A stretch of 64,000 bases of DNA from Botryotinia globosa. Lineage: Eukaryota; Ascomycota; Leotiomycetes; Helotiales; Sclerotiniaceae. Location: NCBI GenBank assembly GCA_014898425.1, contig RCSZ01000003.1, positions 2,976,001 to 3,040,000 of the forward strand, given 5' to 3'. Shown here one piece after another: positions 1 through 10,565 of this stretch. The position numbers and the translations under genes are program-made. Below the pieces are notes generated by a model that was not told the DNA's origin, did no database searches, and saw only the letters and a list, made by a program, of their open reading frames with translations. Numbering within the stretch: the stretch's first letter is position 1; each line of letters starts with the position of its first letter.

Positions 1-829
1 TTGCAATTGCTGTTGGGGCGGCATTGATGCGTTTGGACGAGAGCTGTAAGGAGAGATGTAAGATCTCGGTCTTTCTTTGGCCTTGTGTCTTCTCCGAGAC
101 TGCTCTTCTTTCGCATGTCTAGATGATGAGTTGCCTAGCTCTATTTCTGACCTACCCGAAGGAGGAGGTGAAAATTGCATCGATGTCGTAATACCAGCCG
201 GAAAATTATGCATGTAATCCGTATGCTCGTTGCCTCTATGCTTCGTATTGGATCGTTGACTTGGTGCTGAGGGCTGATCCTTTCGACTACCAGATTCTTG
301 GACGCGTTGTGTGTCACTCAGAGGGTAAGAAGCTTCACGACTTCTTGATTCGGAAGTTTGATGGTGCTGCGGTTGACTAATGGTACCAGAATGCGAGCGA
401 GCTACAGGAACGTTGAAATCAGCTGGCGATCTTAGGCTCGTGGTGTTGGAGGTCTGCATTGAACGGTATGATGGTTGAGCAACTGATCCCAGGAACGAGC
501 TGATTGGGGGTAGACGGTCGCTATTTTTCGAATGTGGTGGTTGAATATTGCTTTCGACCAGGTGTAAAGGAGGGGGTCGCATGGTATTCTCATCTGGGCC
601 ATATTGGTATGTTTCTATTAAAAAAAATGTTAGAGCTATCTATTCTTAAGTTGGAGCCTAGCTCAATACAACATCTGGCAGATTCATATTGACCTTTAAC
701 GTCTCTATGTCTAGAGTTAGACTCGCGAGGCTGACCGTCGCCATAATTCTGCAGTTGAGGTTGGCCATATTCATCGAGTCTGCAATAGCCACGGCCGACG
801 CGTGTGAGACTATAATCGTTCAAAGACAT
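1..829 (-). CDS. Partial low-complexity protein of unknown function (3' end outside window)
   Basis: The ATG is at 829 and the coding sequence runs leftward off the window edge, so only the N-terminal part is present. Exon 1 encodes a Tyr/Gly/Gln-rich start. A probable intron follows, with a weak GTCAAT donor near 692, a good CTAAC branch site, a T-tract and a TAG acceptor near 617. It restores an open frame that stays open to base 1 (about 200 codons). The product is rich in Ser, Pro, Gln, Arg and His, looks intrinsically disordered, and has no recognisable domain. Composition and orientation match the neighbouring genes at 2199-2606 and 4781-5872, so it probably belongs to the same local family. 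The function is unknown. The donor choice is the weakest part of the model, though the downstream exon has clear coding character. Confidence 0.5.
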
Positions 830-2048
830 AGTCAGTGAGTTGATATCTAGAATGTTGAGGTCAAATGTGGAGATTCCCTAGGATTGTTTGATGGATTATT
901 TGAAAAGGCAAGCGTAGCAAGAAGCAAAAGTAGGAAAACTTTGGGAGATCAAGACGGGTATATGTCAAAATTGTGCGAGTCACTCATTTTAACAGGGTGA
1001 GTGTTTTCCATGGCCAAAATTCTTGAGTGACTGTCCATGTCATACTGGAGGCTTGAACTTGCTGCCATATGAGTGTTGGAGTGTGGGCAGAGTCAAATGA
1101 GAAGATATCATTTGAAATATTCATAGCTACCTAATTCTAGCAGCAAATCACCATGGTTTCAAAGAATGAGAGAGGTTGTTCAACGACTCAAGTCATGACT
1201 CCTAAAAATGAACACCCCTTGGTCCATATGAGTATTGGAAGACAAATCACTGATGGAATGTGAGATAACTACCTGAGTAAATTGCCAAGTTTTGCGAGTC
1301 CTTCGAGAAGGAATTCATACCAGTGTCGATATTCTTTGGCAGCTCAACAAATTGGTTTCTGATACAGATATGGGGTGAGAATATTGGGAGTTTGCATTTC
1401 TCTTTCTTCCTGACTTCTCCGACCTCTTAGAACAACGAAATTCAAAGCCTTTAAAATGTTCTTATTATCGCACTGTAGGTTATTGGTACGCAAATTTGAT
1501 CATGATGTGATTTTCCGCAGATAAATCATGTATTCACTGTCCTAACAATGCAGAGTCATGTGTGATTGGCTATTTAATCTTCTAACCTCACACACAAGAT
1601 TCGTCAGTCATGCCTATCTACTGGATTCCGAATTTAGTATCTTCTCAATACCAGAACAGCTCACGAACTCATTTAGGCGCATATAAGAAATTCCAATGCA
1701 TTTATTAACTGGTCCCTACAACCAAAAATCGATCAAGCAAGCTGTCTTACAAACATTAAGCCCTTCATCAAGCCTCCTGGATGAGAAAGGGAGAGTCTGA
1801 TCCCTCTATCGACACCAACATCAACGACAATGAACAACCAGAACAAGAACCAACCCTTCGAAACTTGGAACCCATCAATCACAGCACTCATCATGAGCTC
1901 CATCCTTAATCAGAGTTTTCGTCACCGCTTGCGTTCCCAAGAAAAGATCCAATGAAAAGAAAGAAATTAAGAAAAGTTCAATGAAGTGAAAGGAAAAAAA
2001 TTGATCACAGCTTTGGAACCTCAATGTTCCCTCATGCGATGTAGTGTA
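830..2048. other. Intergenic region
   Basis: No convincing gene. A small hydrophilic 42-codon frame opens with ATG at 1781 on the plus strand, but nothing supports it as a gene. Short TGACTC/GAGTCA-like words recur, which may be regulatory or chance. Confidence 0.5.
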
Positions 2049-2198
2049 TCACAGATCCATAACGGTCAGAAAAGTCGGCAATCTCATTGGCGCATCCAGA
2101 AACCACAAATCAGATTTTCTGTCGCTGTGAGGAATTTGATGTTGGCTGGTCGCTGGATTGTGTGATGGATAGAGCAACAAGTATACTGGACCTTGAGT

Positions 2199-2606
2199 TC
2201 ATTGCCTATGATTTGATGAGTCGGAGTAGTGTTTCGCGCGAGCTTGAGTGTGGGCTGAAGCTCCAGACATTTGTCTCCCGGAATTTCTCTTATCTCCATT
2301 CGTCTTTCTTCTGGAGCCCGGTGATTGAAGAGGCGCCTGAGGTCCGGGGTTTATTTTTGAGGTTTCTTTCGTGTCAAGAGGTACTTGCCGTTTATTTCTC
2401 GACGGGGCTGATTGTTTGTCTGCTCCTCTGAGACTCTTGTTTTTAGCAGGTCTGTTCACTAAGGATTGATCCCAAGCAGTGTATGAAGCGTCTATACGAC
2501 GAAAACATTCATCGCACATCGTATTGGATAGAGGAATCGCTCGGCCACATTCGGCTCCGCGTTCCGTTATCCGTTGTTTGCAGTATTTGGAATCTGAGCT
2601 AGACAT
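2199..2606 (-). CDS. Small Cys-motif protein of a local paralogue family, possibly truncated by a nonsense codon
   Basis: A 135-aa frame from an ATG at 2606. The N-terminus holds a Cys cluster of the form C-x10-C-G-R-x8-C-x2-C (residues about 9-34), which resembles a small metal-binding knuckle. The rest is Lys/Arg/Ser/Gln-rich and disordered. The same C...CGR...C pattern occurs in the product of 7593-8907. After the TGA at 2199-2201 the same frame stays open for about 50 more codons, to 2049. That stretch ends with a Trp/Leu/Pro pattern like the C-terminus of the pseudogene at 3742-4350. The TGA could therefore be a CGA-to-TGA nonsense mutation, with an ancestral protein of about 185 aa. No named family is recognised; a zinc-binding role is only a guess from the cysteines. 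Confidence 0.5.
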   Translation of the reverse strand: MSSSDSKYCKQRITERGAECGRAIPLSNTMCDECFRRIDASYTAWDQSLVNRPAKNKSLRGADKQSAPSRNKRQVPLDTKETSKINPGPQAPLQSPGSRRKTNGDKRNSGRQMSGASAHTQARAKHYSDSSNHRQ

Positions 2607-3741
2607 GTTGCTCTGATAAGGATGTTAGCGCTATTTGTTGTACTTGTGTTCCAAAATATACTATCCTACCTAGATCAGCTTGCAAGAGGATACTTTAGTT
2701 TTGTTGAAGGATTAAACGAAGGGAAAAGGAGGGAGGGCAAGTGTTTTCTTTGATATTGTGATAAGCTTGGAATATTGAGAAAGGTTTCGAGAATTGTCGT
2801 TTTAAGATTCAGGGAAGTTAAAAAGAAGTAAAAAAGAAGACTACGTGCTACTCGGGCATTGATATGGTGTCAAGACCTGTACGCATGACTGCATGTCTAT
2901 TCAAGCGATGAGTAACAAACTGAATCTGACTCAGGATAATTTATAAGTGGAAAATTTCTCACAGTGTCATGACTTTTCAAATCTAATATTACTTATTGAG
3001 TCACGAAGCCATAGAATCGATAAATCAGGATTCATACTCTCAGGGTTATACCGACTATTTTTTACGCGTCATTAATGACTCCCAGTGCCTGTCAGTGACT
3101 CCAAAATACTATTTTCATTTTGCATGCTAGTATATTTGCCATGATGAAAGTTGTCATGAACAGACTGATCCGTTTCGAGTGAAAGTTTACCCAAAACTAC
3201 ATATCAAAATCATGGTACACATGCAAAGAGCGTAAACGTGGACGGATATAATTTCATTTCTAAACTACAACGCAATTAAGACAGACAGCTCTTGTATTCC
3301 ATGATGAACCTATCAACTACTTCCAAAAAAATATGGAGAGCAATATCTCCGATTCAAATACCAATATATATGACCAAAGAAATAGCAGAATAAGATTCCT
3401 GAGTTCCTACCAATGTCTAAGAGTTTAGACTTGAAAACACCAGTGCGAGATTCTACTCCTACCTTCAAAGGAAAACAACAATGAAAAGGAAAAGAGAATT
3501 CCAAAACTATCAATGCCTTGCGGGCACATCAAGACCCTTATACACTCAACCCCCCCCCCCCCCAAGAAAAAAACCTTGAACGAAGACCAAGAAATTTCGA
3601 CGCCAAACCATAACATCTATCTGTCCCCGGAAGAGACACAAGATCGCTCCAAAACTATAAAAATCGTGTTCTAGCCCCGGCATTCTATCAATATAAAGTT
3701 TTGAAAAGGACTATCGAGGGAAATATGCATCTACCAAGTGA
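2607..3741. other. Intergenic region with a poly-C tract
   Basis: No convincing gene. It contains a run of about 14 C at roughly 3549-3562 and a TGAGTCA word at 2997-3003 with nearby TGACTCC copies. The few frames lack ATG starts or coding character. Confidence 0.5.
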
Positions 3742-4350
3742 TTAATTCTGATTCCTTGGAAACAATTTGGGATACCCGTCAAGATATATGGTTCGTGGTA
3801 GGCCCGGCTCTGGAGGATTAACCCATGTTTGTTCTTGGGGTATGTTCCAATTTTTATCATTGTGCGTGTCCTCACCACAATATCTATCTTGGATTGGGAT
3901 TTCGCGGTAACACTGAAGTCGCATCCTGGGAAGGTTGAAGTATCGTGGGTCTGAAGGAGAAAAGGTGCGCTTGATAAGTTGTGGGCAATGTCCCTCGGTT
4001 ATTGTACGCTTAGGTTGTCGGCGCGGCTTTGAAGAGGGCTTCATTATACGACGAGGCTTACGCAATTTATTCGCTTATTGCTGTACTTGTTGTTTTGGAT
4101 GATCTTTATTTCTGAGTTTAGAAGGTGGCACTTCAAGTCTGCTTGATTGAGGATCAGAAACTTGAGGCGCAGTTGAATCGACGCTCTATTGTTGCATCTG
4201 AAGCCGTGCTTTTTATGGAGAAACATCAAATGATGAATGAATTCAGTTTGATTAATGTCCTCTTGAGTGGATTGCTGGCTGCTGATATCCCTGTGGCTGA
4301 GTGGAGCTGGACACCTAGTTCAATCTTTCACAATTTTGGAGAGATAATGC
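3742..4350 (-). pseudogene. Decayed member of the local Cys-motif family, with multiple in-frame stops
   Basis: Read on the minus strand, a single frame from about 4350 to 3742 has protein-like, Gln/Pro/Ser-rich sequence interrupted by roughly six stop codons (TAG near 4315, then TAA, TGA, TAA, TAG and TAA down to about 4075). The last 100 or so codons are open. They end with a segment containing an R-Y-C-G-E-D-T-H motif and a W-V-N-P-P...L-P tail. A closely similar segment (R-Y-C-D-E-N-T-H) lies at the end of the gene at 7593-8907. All the stops could come from CAA, CAG or CGA by C-to-T change, the pattern left by repeat-induced point mutation. No intron arrangement removes them all. The downstream open part has no ATG near its start. 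Confidence 0.6.
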
Positions 4351-4780
4351 ATTCAAAGAAATATAAAAATTCCAACGCGTATATCAATAAAGTCCCACAA
4401 TGAAAGTGGCTCAGGCTAGTATAACTCCCTATGGACAGCAGATACATCCCGATATTCTCACTCCAAGCTGAGAACCTGAATCCCCAATCTCAATCGAGGA
4501 GAAACAGAAGCGAGTTTGAGCAACGAATGAGATCACCAGTATTAAATTCCCCAAGAGTCAATAACGTCATCGCCACACACCCAAGCGGTAAAACAAAAAG
4601 AATCAACATCTGCCATATCCCCTCCACGAATACAAAGGTCGTCGGTCCAAATTCTAAGTCGCACAATCGACCCTATCTTGAGAACAAAATGGAGTTAAAA
4701 AGGTAAAACAAATGATAGAGGTCATAAATCTTATCCCCTCGTCCCAAGAAGCAATACAGTTGTGTCGTGCCTTTTACCGT
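4351..4780. other. Intergenic region
   Basis: No gene recognised. A plus-strand 91-codon frame starts with ATG at 4431 and is polar, but it has no homology signal and lies in the downstream flank of the minus-strand gene at 4781-5872. Confidence 0.4.
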
Positions 4781-5872
4781 TTATTGCCTCCTCCTCCTCC
4801 GGACTCTGCGCACCCTACTCTGGTCACCTCTGTGGCTGCCGGATACTCTCTGACCATCACCAGCTACTGAGTGATTTTGATCTTCAGATTGGTTGTCGGA
4901 GACATCTGTCATGCTCTCCGTGGATCGCGGTGAGCGATCAATCGCGTCAAGAAATTGGCTCGGAGTTGTTACAAGCTGGACAGAAGGACTTGAATAACGT
5001 TGGCTGCTTGGGGCACTAACTCTTGCGTAGGCTTCTTGATTCGTGTTCTGTCTGTCTGCTGACGCTTGGGTGTTACGGGCGGATTGCATTTGAGTTCCTT
5101 GACTTCCGGGCGGAACCCCTTGTCCTAGCCACTCCCATACTCCTGGCTGATTTTGGCGCCATCCCTCTTCCGATTCACGACTAGCCGGACGTGATTGTGC
5201 ATATGCAATTCCATGTCCATGTTCTACGTGTCTCGATGGCTCAGAATCATACGCAAGAGGAGTTTGGGCTTGGTATCCAGCGACTGAAGGAGTTTGAGCT
5301 TGATATCCAGCGACTGAAGGAGTTTGGGCTTGGTATCCAGCGACTGAAGGAGTTTGGGCTTGATATCCAGCGACTGAAGGAGTTTGAGCTTGATATCCAG
5401 CGACTGAAGGAGTTTGGGCTTGGTATCCAGCGACTGAAGGAGTTTGAGCTTGATATCCAGCGACTGAAGGAGTTTGGGCTTGATATCCAGCAACTGGAGG
5501 AGTTTGAGCTTGATATCCAGCCGTAGAAGGCTGAACCGGGTATCCAGTAAATGGAGAAGCCCATGCTAGATCTGAATCGAAGGGAACAGGCTGTTGTCTG
5601 GGCATGAACCGTCCATTTTCGGAATATCCAGCTTCTGTCACATAATCGCTACCTGCTTCCCAGACATCCGCAGAATCGCTTTCTGCAGTATTGTATATAG
5701 TTGGAGGACTGTTATCTCGGTAAAGTTGGCTTTCCGATTCATTGGGTGGCGAGTATGCCTGAATTTCATCTACTTCTCCCGGCCTGTTTATAAATGGTTT
5801 TATGTCCTCATCAAACCAACGGTTAATCTCTTGAATGTCTTCTCTCTCCCAACCATCGGAATGGTTAGACAT
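4781..5872 (-). CDS. Repeat-containing disordered protein, 363 aa, unknown function
   Basis: Single-exon 363-aa frame from an ATG at 5872. The N-terminal about 110 residues are acidic and Ser/Pro-rich. Next come nine tandem copies of a ten-residue unit G-Y-Q-A-Q-T-P-S-V-A (about residues 115-207). A Gln/Ser-rich linker with W-E-W-L follows, and a very basic tail of Arg repeats ends the protein. There is no signal peptide, membrane segment or known domain. A Tyr/Gln-rich repeat array with an Arg-rich tail suggests a disordered scaffold or nucleic-acid-associated protein, which is inference only. It lies in the same orientation as its likely relatives on either side. Repeat number would be expected to vary between strains because the DNA units are nearly identical. 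Confidence 0.7.
   Translation of the reverse strand: MSNHSDGWEREDIQEINRWFDEDIKPFINRPGEVDEIQAYSPPNESESQLYRDNSPPTIYNTAESDSADVWEAGSDYVTEAGYSENGRFMPRQQPVPFDSDLAWASPFTGYPVQPSTAGYQAQTPPVAGYQAQTPSVAGYQAQTPSVAGYQAQTPSVAGYQAQTPSVAGYQAQTPSVAGYQAQTPSVAGYQAQTPSVAGYQAQTPLAYDSEPSRHVEHGHGIAYAQSRPASRESEEGWRQNQPGVWEWLGQGVPPGSQGTQMQSARNTQASADRQNTNQEAYARVSAPSSQRYSSPSVQLVTTPSQFLDAIDRSPRSTESMTDVSDNQSEDQNHSVAGDGQRVSGSHRGDQSRVRRVRRRRRQ
5251..5520. repeat. 30-bp tandem repeat, nine copies, inside the coding region
   Basis: Nine direct 30-bp units encode the ten-residue repeat of the 4781-5872 protein. Units tend to alternate between a GAGCTTGATATC and a GGGCTTGGTATC version, hinting at past 60-bp steps. Because the period is a multiple of three and lacks stops, several other frames across it are open; these are shadows. 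Confidence 0.95.
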
Positions 5873-7592
5873 GCTGCTATAAATTCAATCAGCACTAAAG
5901 ACAATCGTATGTGAGTTTGAGAGCTGATCGCTTAACCTGAATAAATCAAGAGATAATGCTATTGATCTTCTCCAGTTTGTTTAAAGGTAAAGTTGCAATG
6001 GGAATCTGTCTCCGAGATCTTGGGCTTCAAGGACCTTGAAGATTTTTTCCTTCGAATTATCGTTGTCTTTGGTATCGTTGTGTGTTGGAAGAAAACAGGA
6101 AGGAGGGGGAAATCTCTTGCTATTTAAGCATCAGAATGAGAGCCTAATTCCAAAGCGTGGTACTCACTGTTGGAGTCATAAATAAACATGGTATTGTGAT
6201 AACTCATACATGTTTTATGAATATTATCGTTCTTCGCGAAGACTATGACTACGCCGATCCATGAAATCAAATTGATCCTATGAGCCATAACCCATCAAAT
6301 GGTCACATATGCAATTATTTGAATCATAGTAGGAAAACTTCTTCATCAACTGTGCAGCGCTTGTACCCTCAAGATTCATACTACCCCTGGTTTTTCGAGC
6401 CATTATGTCGTCTTACCGACTCCGAAGAACCCCTAAGATGTGATATCGTGTGGTGAAGGGCATAATTGGCAAATTGGTACTTTGAATGGCCCTCCTTTGA
6501 TTCACAAGTCCAATTTGTGGACTTCCCCAGCACTTTTATCAATATTCTGCTTCGTTAATGACATTCAAGACGACCCATCCTTCAAATTGAAATGGAACAG
6601 TCCTACCCCTACGCAACATCGTTCTTTTGACGAAGTCTCATCAATGGTTTTCATTGCAGAATACTACTGACACATTTGATTCCAGACAGGGAAATGATGC
6701 GTTAATATCCATGTTCATGAGATTATTTAGGAATAGCGTGAGTTGATTTTGATCGATCATTGATTTTTCTCATTCATGTCTACATTACTGTTGTGATTCC
6801 TAATTGTACGAGAATTTGTGAGTTTTTGACGACGAAGACTGACCGAATATTCATTGAGTAAAGATCATGCGACTTGGACATTCGAGCCAAGTCAATGATT
6901 GATTCAAGATTTGGTTTGTGTATATGTCATTTCAGTCATTGCACTTTTTTTGGGTTCCGTTCAGTCAAAAGTTTGAGTTTTCTTGGAGTCATAAAAATCC
7001 TCTTTTTTCAATTCATACCATTAGAGTGGTTTATGAGTGTTCAAATTCCCAATATGCCATCCATCCATTATCTCCATCCTTGATTATACCTACACTGACG
7101 CATTTCTTTCTAGAAATGACTATAAATTCGTCATTTTCAATGCAAATGATTCATGAAATAATCAATATTGACACATTTATTACACTCATACTACTAGAGT
7201 TCCCACTCCTAAATGTGCTTAAGCAGTCCCAGTTCACCCCTCTGCTGCACCTCCTTTTTCTCATCACACAATCACTTCAAATACCACCGTTTTGAGCATT
7301 TCTCCTTTAACACAAGAACAAAAACTTTTTGCCGAGAAAGTTTTCAATTTCCACCTCTAACCGTCAGGATACTACATCATACAGATTATCCCGCAGATTA
7401 AACTTTAATTTACTAGAAGAAATTTACCATATCTTCGTGGAAAGGATCATAGATATCTCACCGTCGACTGCGAGTTGGATATTTGCGACATCTATACATG
7501 CAAACTACTCACATCACTTTGTGATCTTCATTTGGTATGTTCCCAGTGCTTTGAACATGCCTTTCAAGAAATGATTTACCTATGATAGAACA
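5873..7592. other. Divergent intergenic region
   Basis: It separates the minus-strand gene at 4781-5872 from the plus-strand gene at 7593. It contains AT-rich and pyrimidine-rich stretches. Several open frames of 60-125 codons (6440-7574) either lack an ATG start or have a hydrophobic, unstructured composition, so I do not support them as genes. Confidence 0.5.
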
Positions 7593-8907
7593 ATGGCGAC
7601 CCCTAATTCTTATTATTATCCGATTTCTCCTGAATATCCAGATTCGACCATTTGCATGAAATGCCGACGACAGAACGATCAGCCAAATACCTGCTCATGG
7701 TGCACGAATCGTATCGTGCAGCTGGAAAATCAACAGTCTTCCAGTCAAGAGATTGTGAGTAGTCACCGCTCTCACCGTCAATGCGGCCCGAATCAAGTTC
7801 AAATCGCAACCGTACAAATCACAGTCGCTCTAGCTCTGGTGAAAACTCCGTATCACGTCGTAAGAGGACAAAGACATCCTCGGGTCGAACGCCAGAAAGG
7901 GAATCAGCAAGCCGTGGGCAAGAACTGGGAACAAGTAGCAATGCACAGGCAAGAAGACCACCGAGAAATGAGGGCAGTAGGATTGCGGATCGCGAGTCTT
8001 CTCCCGCTACCGGTCATGACTCTCAAAGATATGGACAAACTTCTGCCTATGGAGATACCTATTCGATGAACTTGCAACCTGCAACATCCCAAAATACATA
8101 TACACAATATGATCACAGACAAAGTACCGGAACGGTCGCTCCTCAAAATTTTATTCCACCAAGAGGTCCTCAAACTACAGAAATGCAGGGAATTCAAGAG
8201 ATAATGGCTCAGACGTACGTCTCTGCTCCAAGCATACCAGCAGTTCACGATCATTTATCACAAAGTTCTACACTAACAACGATGTTAAACAACCATTCCC
8301 GTTCCAGTGGAAGATTTGTTGGTTGGGGTGGTCTTCAAGAACAACAACAGTGGCAGCAGCAAGAAAAACAAGATCACCAGCAGTATCTGCAGTCGAATGC
8401 GACACAAAAAGGTGTAGCTATACCTGCACCTCAAACTTCGACAAGCTACTCCCAACAATCACACATACAAGAAGAGGTTCGATGCACCTCTCACGACGAA
8501 CATGGCTTATGGTGTGGTCGACCAAGGGTCCACGGGTCATTTTTCTGTGACATCACGGGCTCCAAAGCTCACAACGATGCTAATAGCAATCGAGGTTATT
8601 ACAGAGGAATGAAGATTCTTTCAGGAAAGAGAGGCTGCTGCCCACAACGAATGGCTCCAAATTCTACACATGAGTCAGTACATATGCTTCACATGAGAAA
8701 TTACCCAGGCAGAGGTACTGTGATGAGAACACGCATTGCATAGAGAACCTAAATAAGCCTCAACCAAAAACATTCTGTGAACCAACTGGAAATCAGATAC
8801 AAACAGAGTATCACCCAGACTGTCCCCCGTTCCCTGGTAGAAAGATGGATGCGCGGAGGGCTAGAGACTCTAAGGAATCGGAGAAACACAAGTATTCTAA
8901 GAGATAG
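7593..8907 (+). CDS. Cys-motif family member; reading frame changes twice, gene model unresolved
   Basis: Coding character runs from the ATG at 7593 to a TAG at 8905-8907, but in three successive frames. Part A (7593 to about 7755) has a C-x2-C-x9-C-x2-C knuckle. Part B (about 7763-8560) is Ser/Arg/Gln-rich and then shows a C-x8-W-C-G-R...F-C motif. Part C (about 8600-8907) holds R-Y-C-D-E-N-T-H and a Lys/Arg-rich tail, matching the pseudogene at 3742-4350. A GTGAGT at 7755 could be a donor, but no acceptor with a good branch site restores the frame without deleting plausible coding sequence. The B-to-C change likewise lacks a strong intron, and frame C contains a TGA near 8652. It is therefore either a multi-intron gene with weak sites or a frameshifted, decaying copy. 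Confidence 0.45.
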
Positions 8908-10431
8908 GTCTCTCGGAGAAGATTTCGAAACTTTTCATTATTTCCTTACAAATCTTTCCTTCCATTCTCACATCCAAAAAATCCCCACCAGCCCTCTCCC
9001 TTCACACAGCCTTACTTCTACAATTCTTTTGCAACCCAAGAGTGTTCTACTGTTATCTCATTGGCTGGACACATATTTTTGAATTGAGGGTCTGTCGTCC
9101 TTTAGATTGCTTTCCACGAGTTACTCGTAACTCTTTTGATGAATCTTCAAGGAACACAGCTAGTTTGCCTTGAGTTTAAAAAATTAACTAATGTTAATTT
9201 GAATTTGTCTGTCTGTTTGTGATGTGAATTTGTTATTGTATGTTTTCTGATTTGGGTTATCGTGTCTTCTGATTTACTGACATGAATAATGTATTTACGT
9301 AGTCTAGCCTATCATCTCATCCTTCGAAACTTCACGCCCACCCCACAACCCACCTACCTGCGAGTATTTAACCTTCACACCTAAGCCCATCCATCCATCA
9401 ATCAACCCCTCACGCATTTCGACACTCCCTGTCCCCATCTCCCCCTCGCTTATTCAGGGGTTCACGAGCCAAGCCCTCGAATCTCTGTGCGTGTATAAAA
9501 TCACGTGATTCAAAAACATTCCCTCGCTCCTCCACCGATAATGGCACAGCCTTCAGACACGACCAGTTTTCTCACGACCTTGAAGTTTCTTGAAACCAAG
9601 GGAATTTTTTCATCCGAGACAATGGCCATTGATTTCTGGGGATTATCATTTTGGACACACCAACAAGTCGTTTGAAAAGACTATCCCTTTCAACACTAGA
9701 TCCCCATACTGCACCCATCGCACCTCTCATGTTCTGGATAATGCTCTCTACCCATTCTCTTTGCCTATTCCAATTCCTATCCCAACTCCTATACCACTAT
9801 CACTACAGAACTTACTCTCTCACATCACCTCTCACATCACCTCTCACATCACCTCTCATATCACCTCTCACATCATCTCTCTCAACGCTATCTGCCATAA
9901 TTGCTTCACTACCATTCAAACTCTGCCCTTCAACCCTCCCAAGCTCCCACTTAAAATCACACATAAGCCACACATCCCACACTTCAACTTTAACTCCAAC
10001 TTTATACTTCCACTTTCCACAATACCAACCGACCTATTTACTTACCTATTTACTCACCTTTTTACCTACCTACCAACCAACCTACCTACCTATCTATTGA
10101 TTTATTTATCTATCAACCAACCAATTTCCCAACTTCTTTACCTATCTCTCTACTTCTTTACCTACTAATCTCTCTATTCACAAATATACACGCACATACT
10201 CCCCTCCCTCTTCCTCTCGCGCCCATCTCCCTCCCCTCTCACCCTCCTTTTTCATTCTCTTCCCAAACAACAATCCGCGCTACAAACTCTAAAACAATCG
10301 ATTAAAATTCCAATAACTTGCACTCACAATCACAATCACTGCCTGTTTCTAAGTCTTCCAGTCTTCAGCCCAAGCACATGGAATACCCTATCCCTTGCAA
10401 CGTAACCAAAAACATATCAACCACGCCACAC
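8908..10431. other. Intergenic, pyrimidine-rich low-complexity DNA
   Basis: No gene supported. It includes a TATAAAA box at 9494-9500 followed by CACGTG at 9502-9507, promoter-like but without a recognisable downstream gene. A 12-bp CTCTCACATCAC repeat (about five copies) lies at 9817-9880. CCTACC/TTAC-rich tracts run from 10020 to 10160. The 192-codon frame across it is a product of this simple sequence. Confidence 0.5.
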
Positions 10432-10565
10432 TTAGGGCCCGTTCGGATCGATTTTTTAGACAACGTTGATAACAAATGTAGTCGAAATAAACATTTACTA
10501 AATACAAATATTAAGTAACAATTTATATTAATAATATAATTAAAAAAGCGTTTTATTGAATACTA

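Noticed and set aside
5191..5564. Overlapping 89-111 codon frames on both strands
   Set aside because: Produced by the 30-bp repeat, which is open in several frames.
9590..10168. 192-codon plus-strand frame
   Set aside because: Composed of simple CTCACATCAC and TTACCTACC repeats; low-complexity translation, no gene signs.
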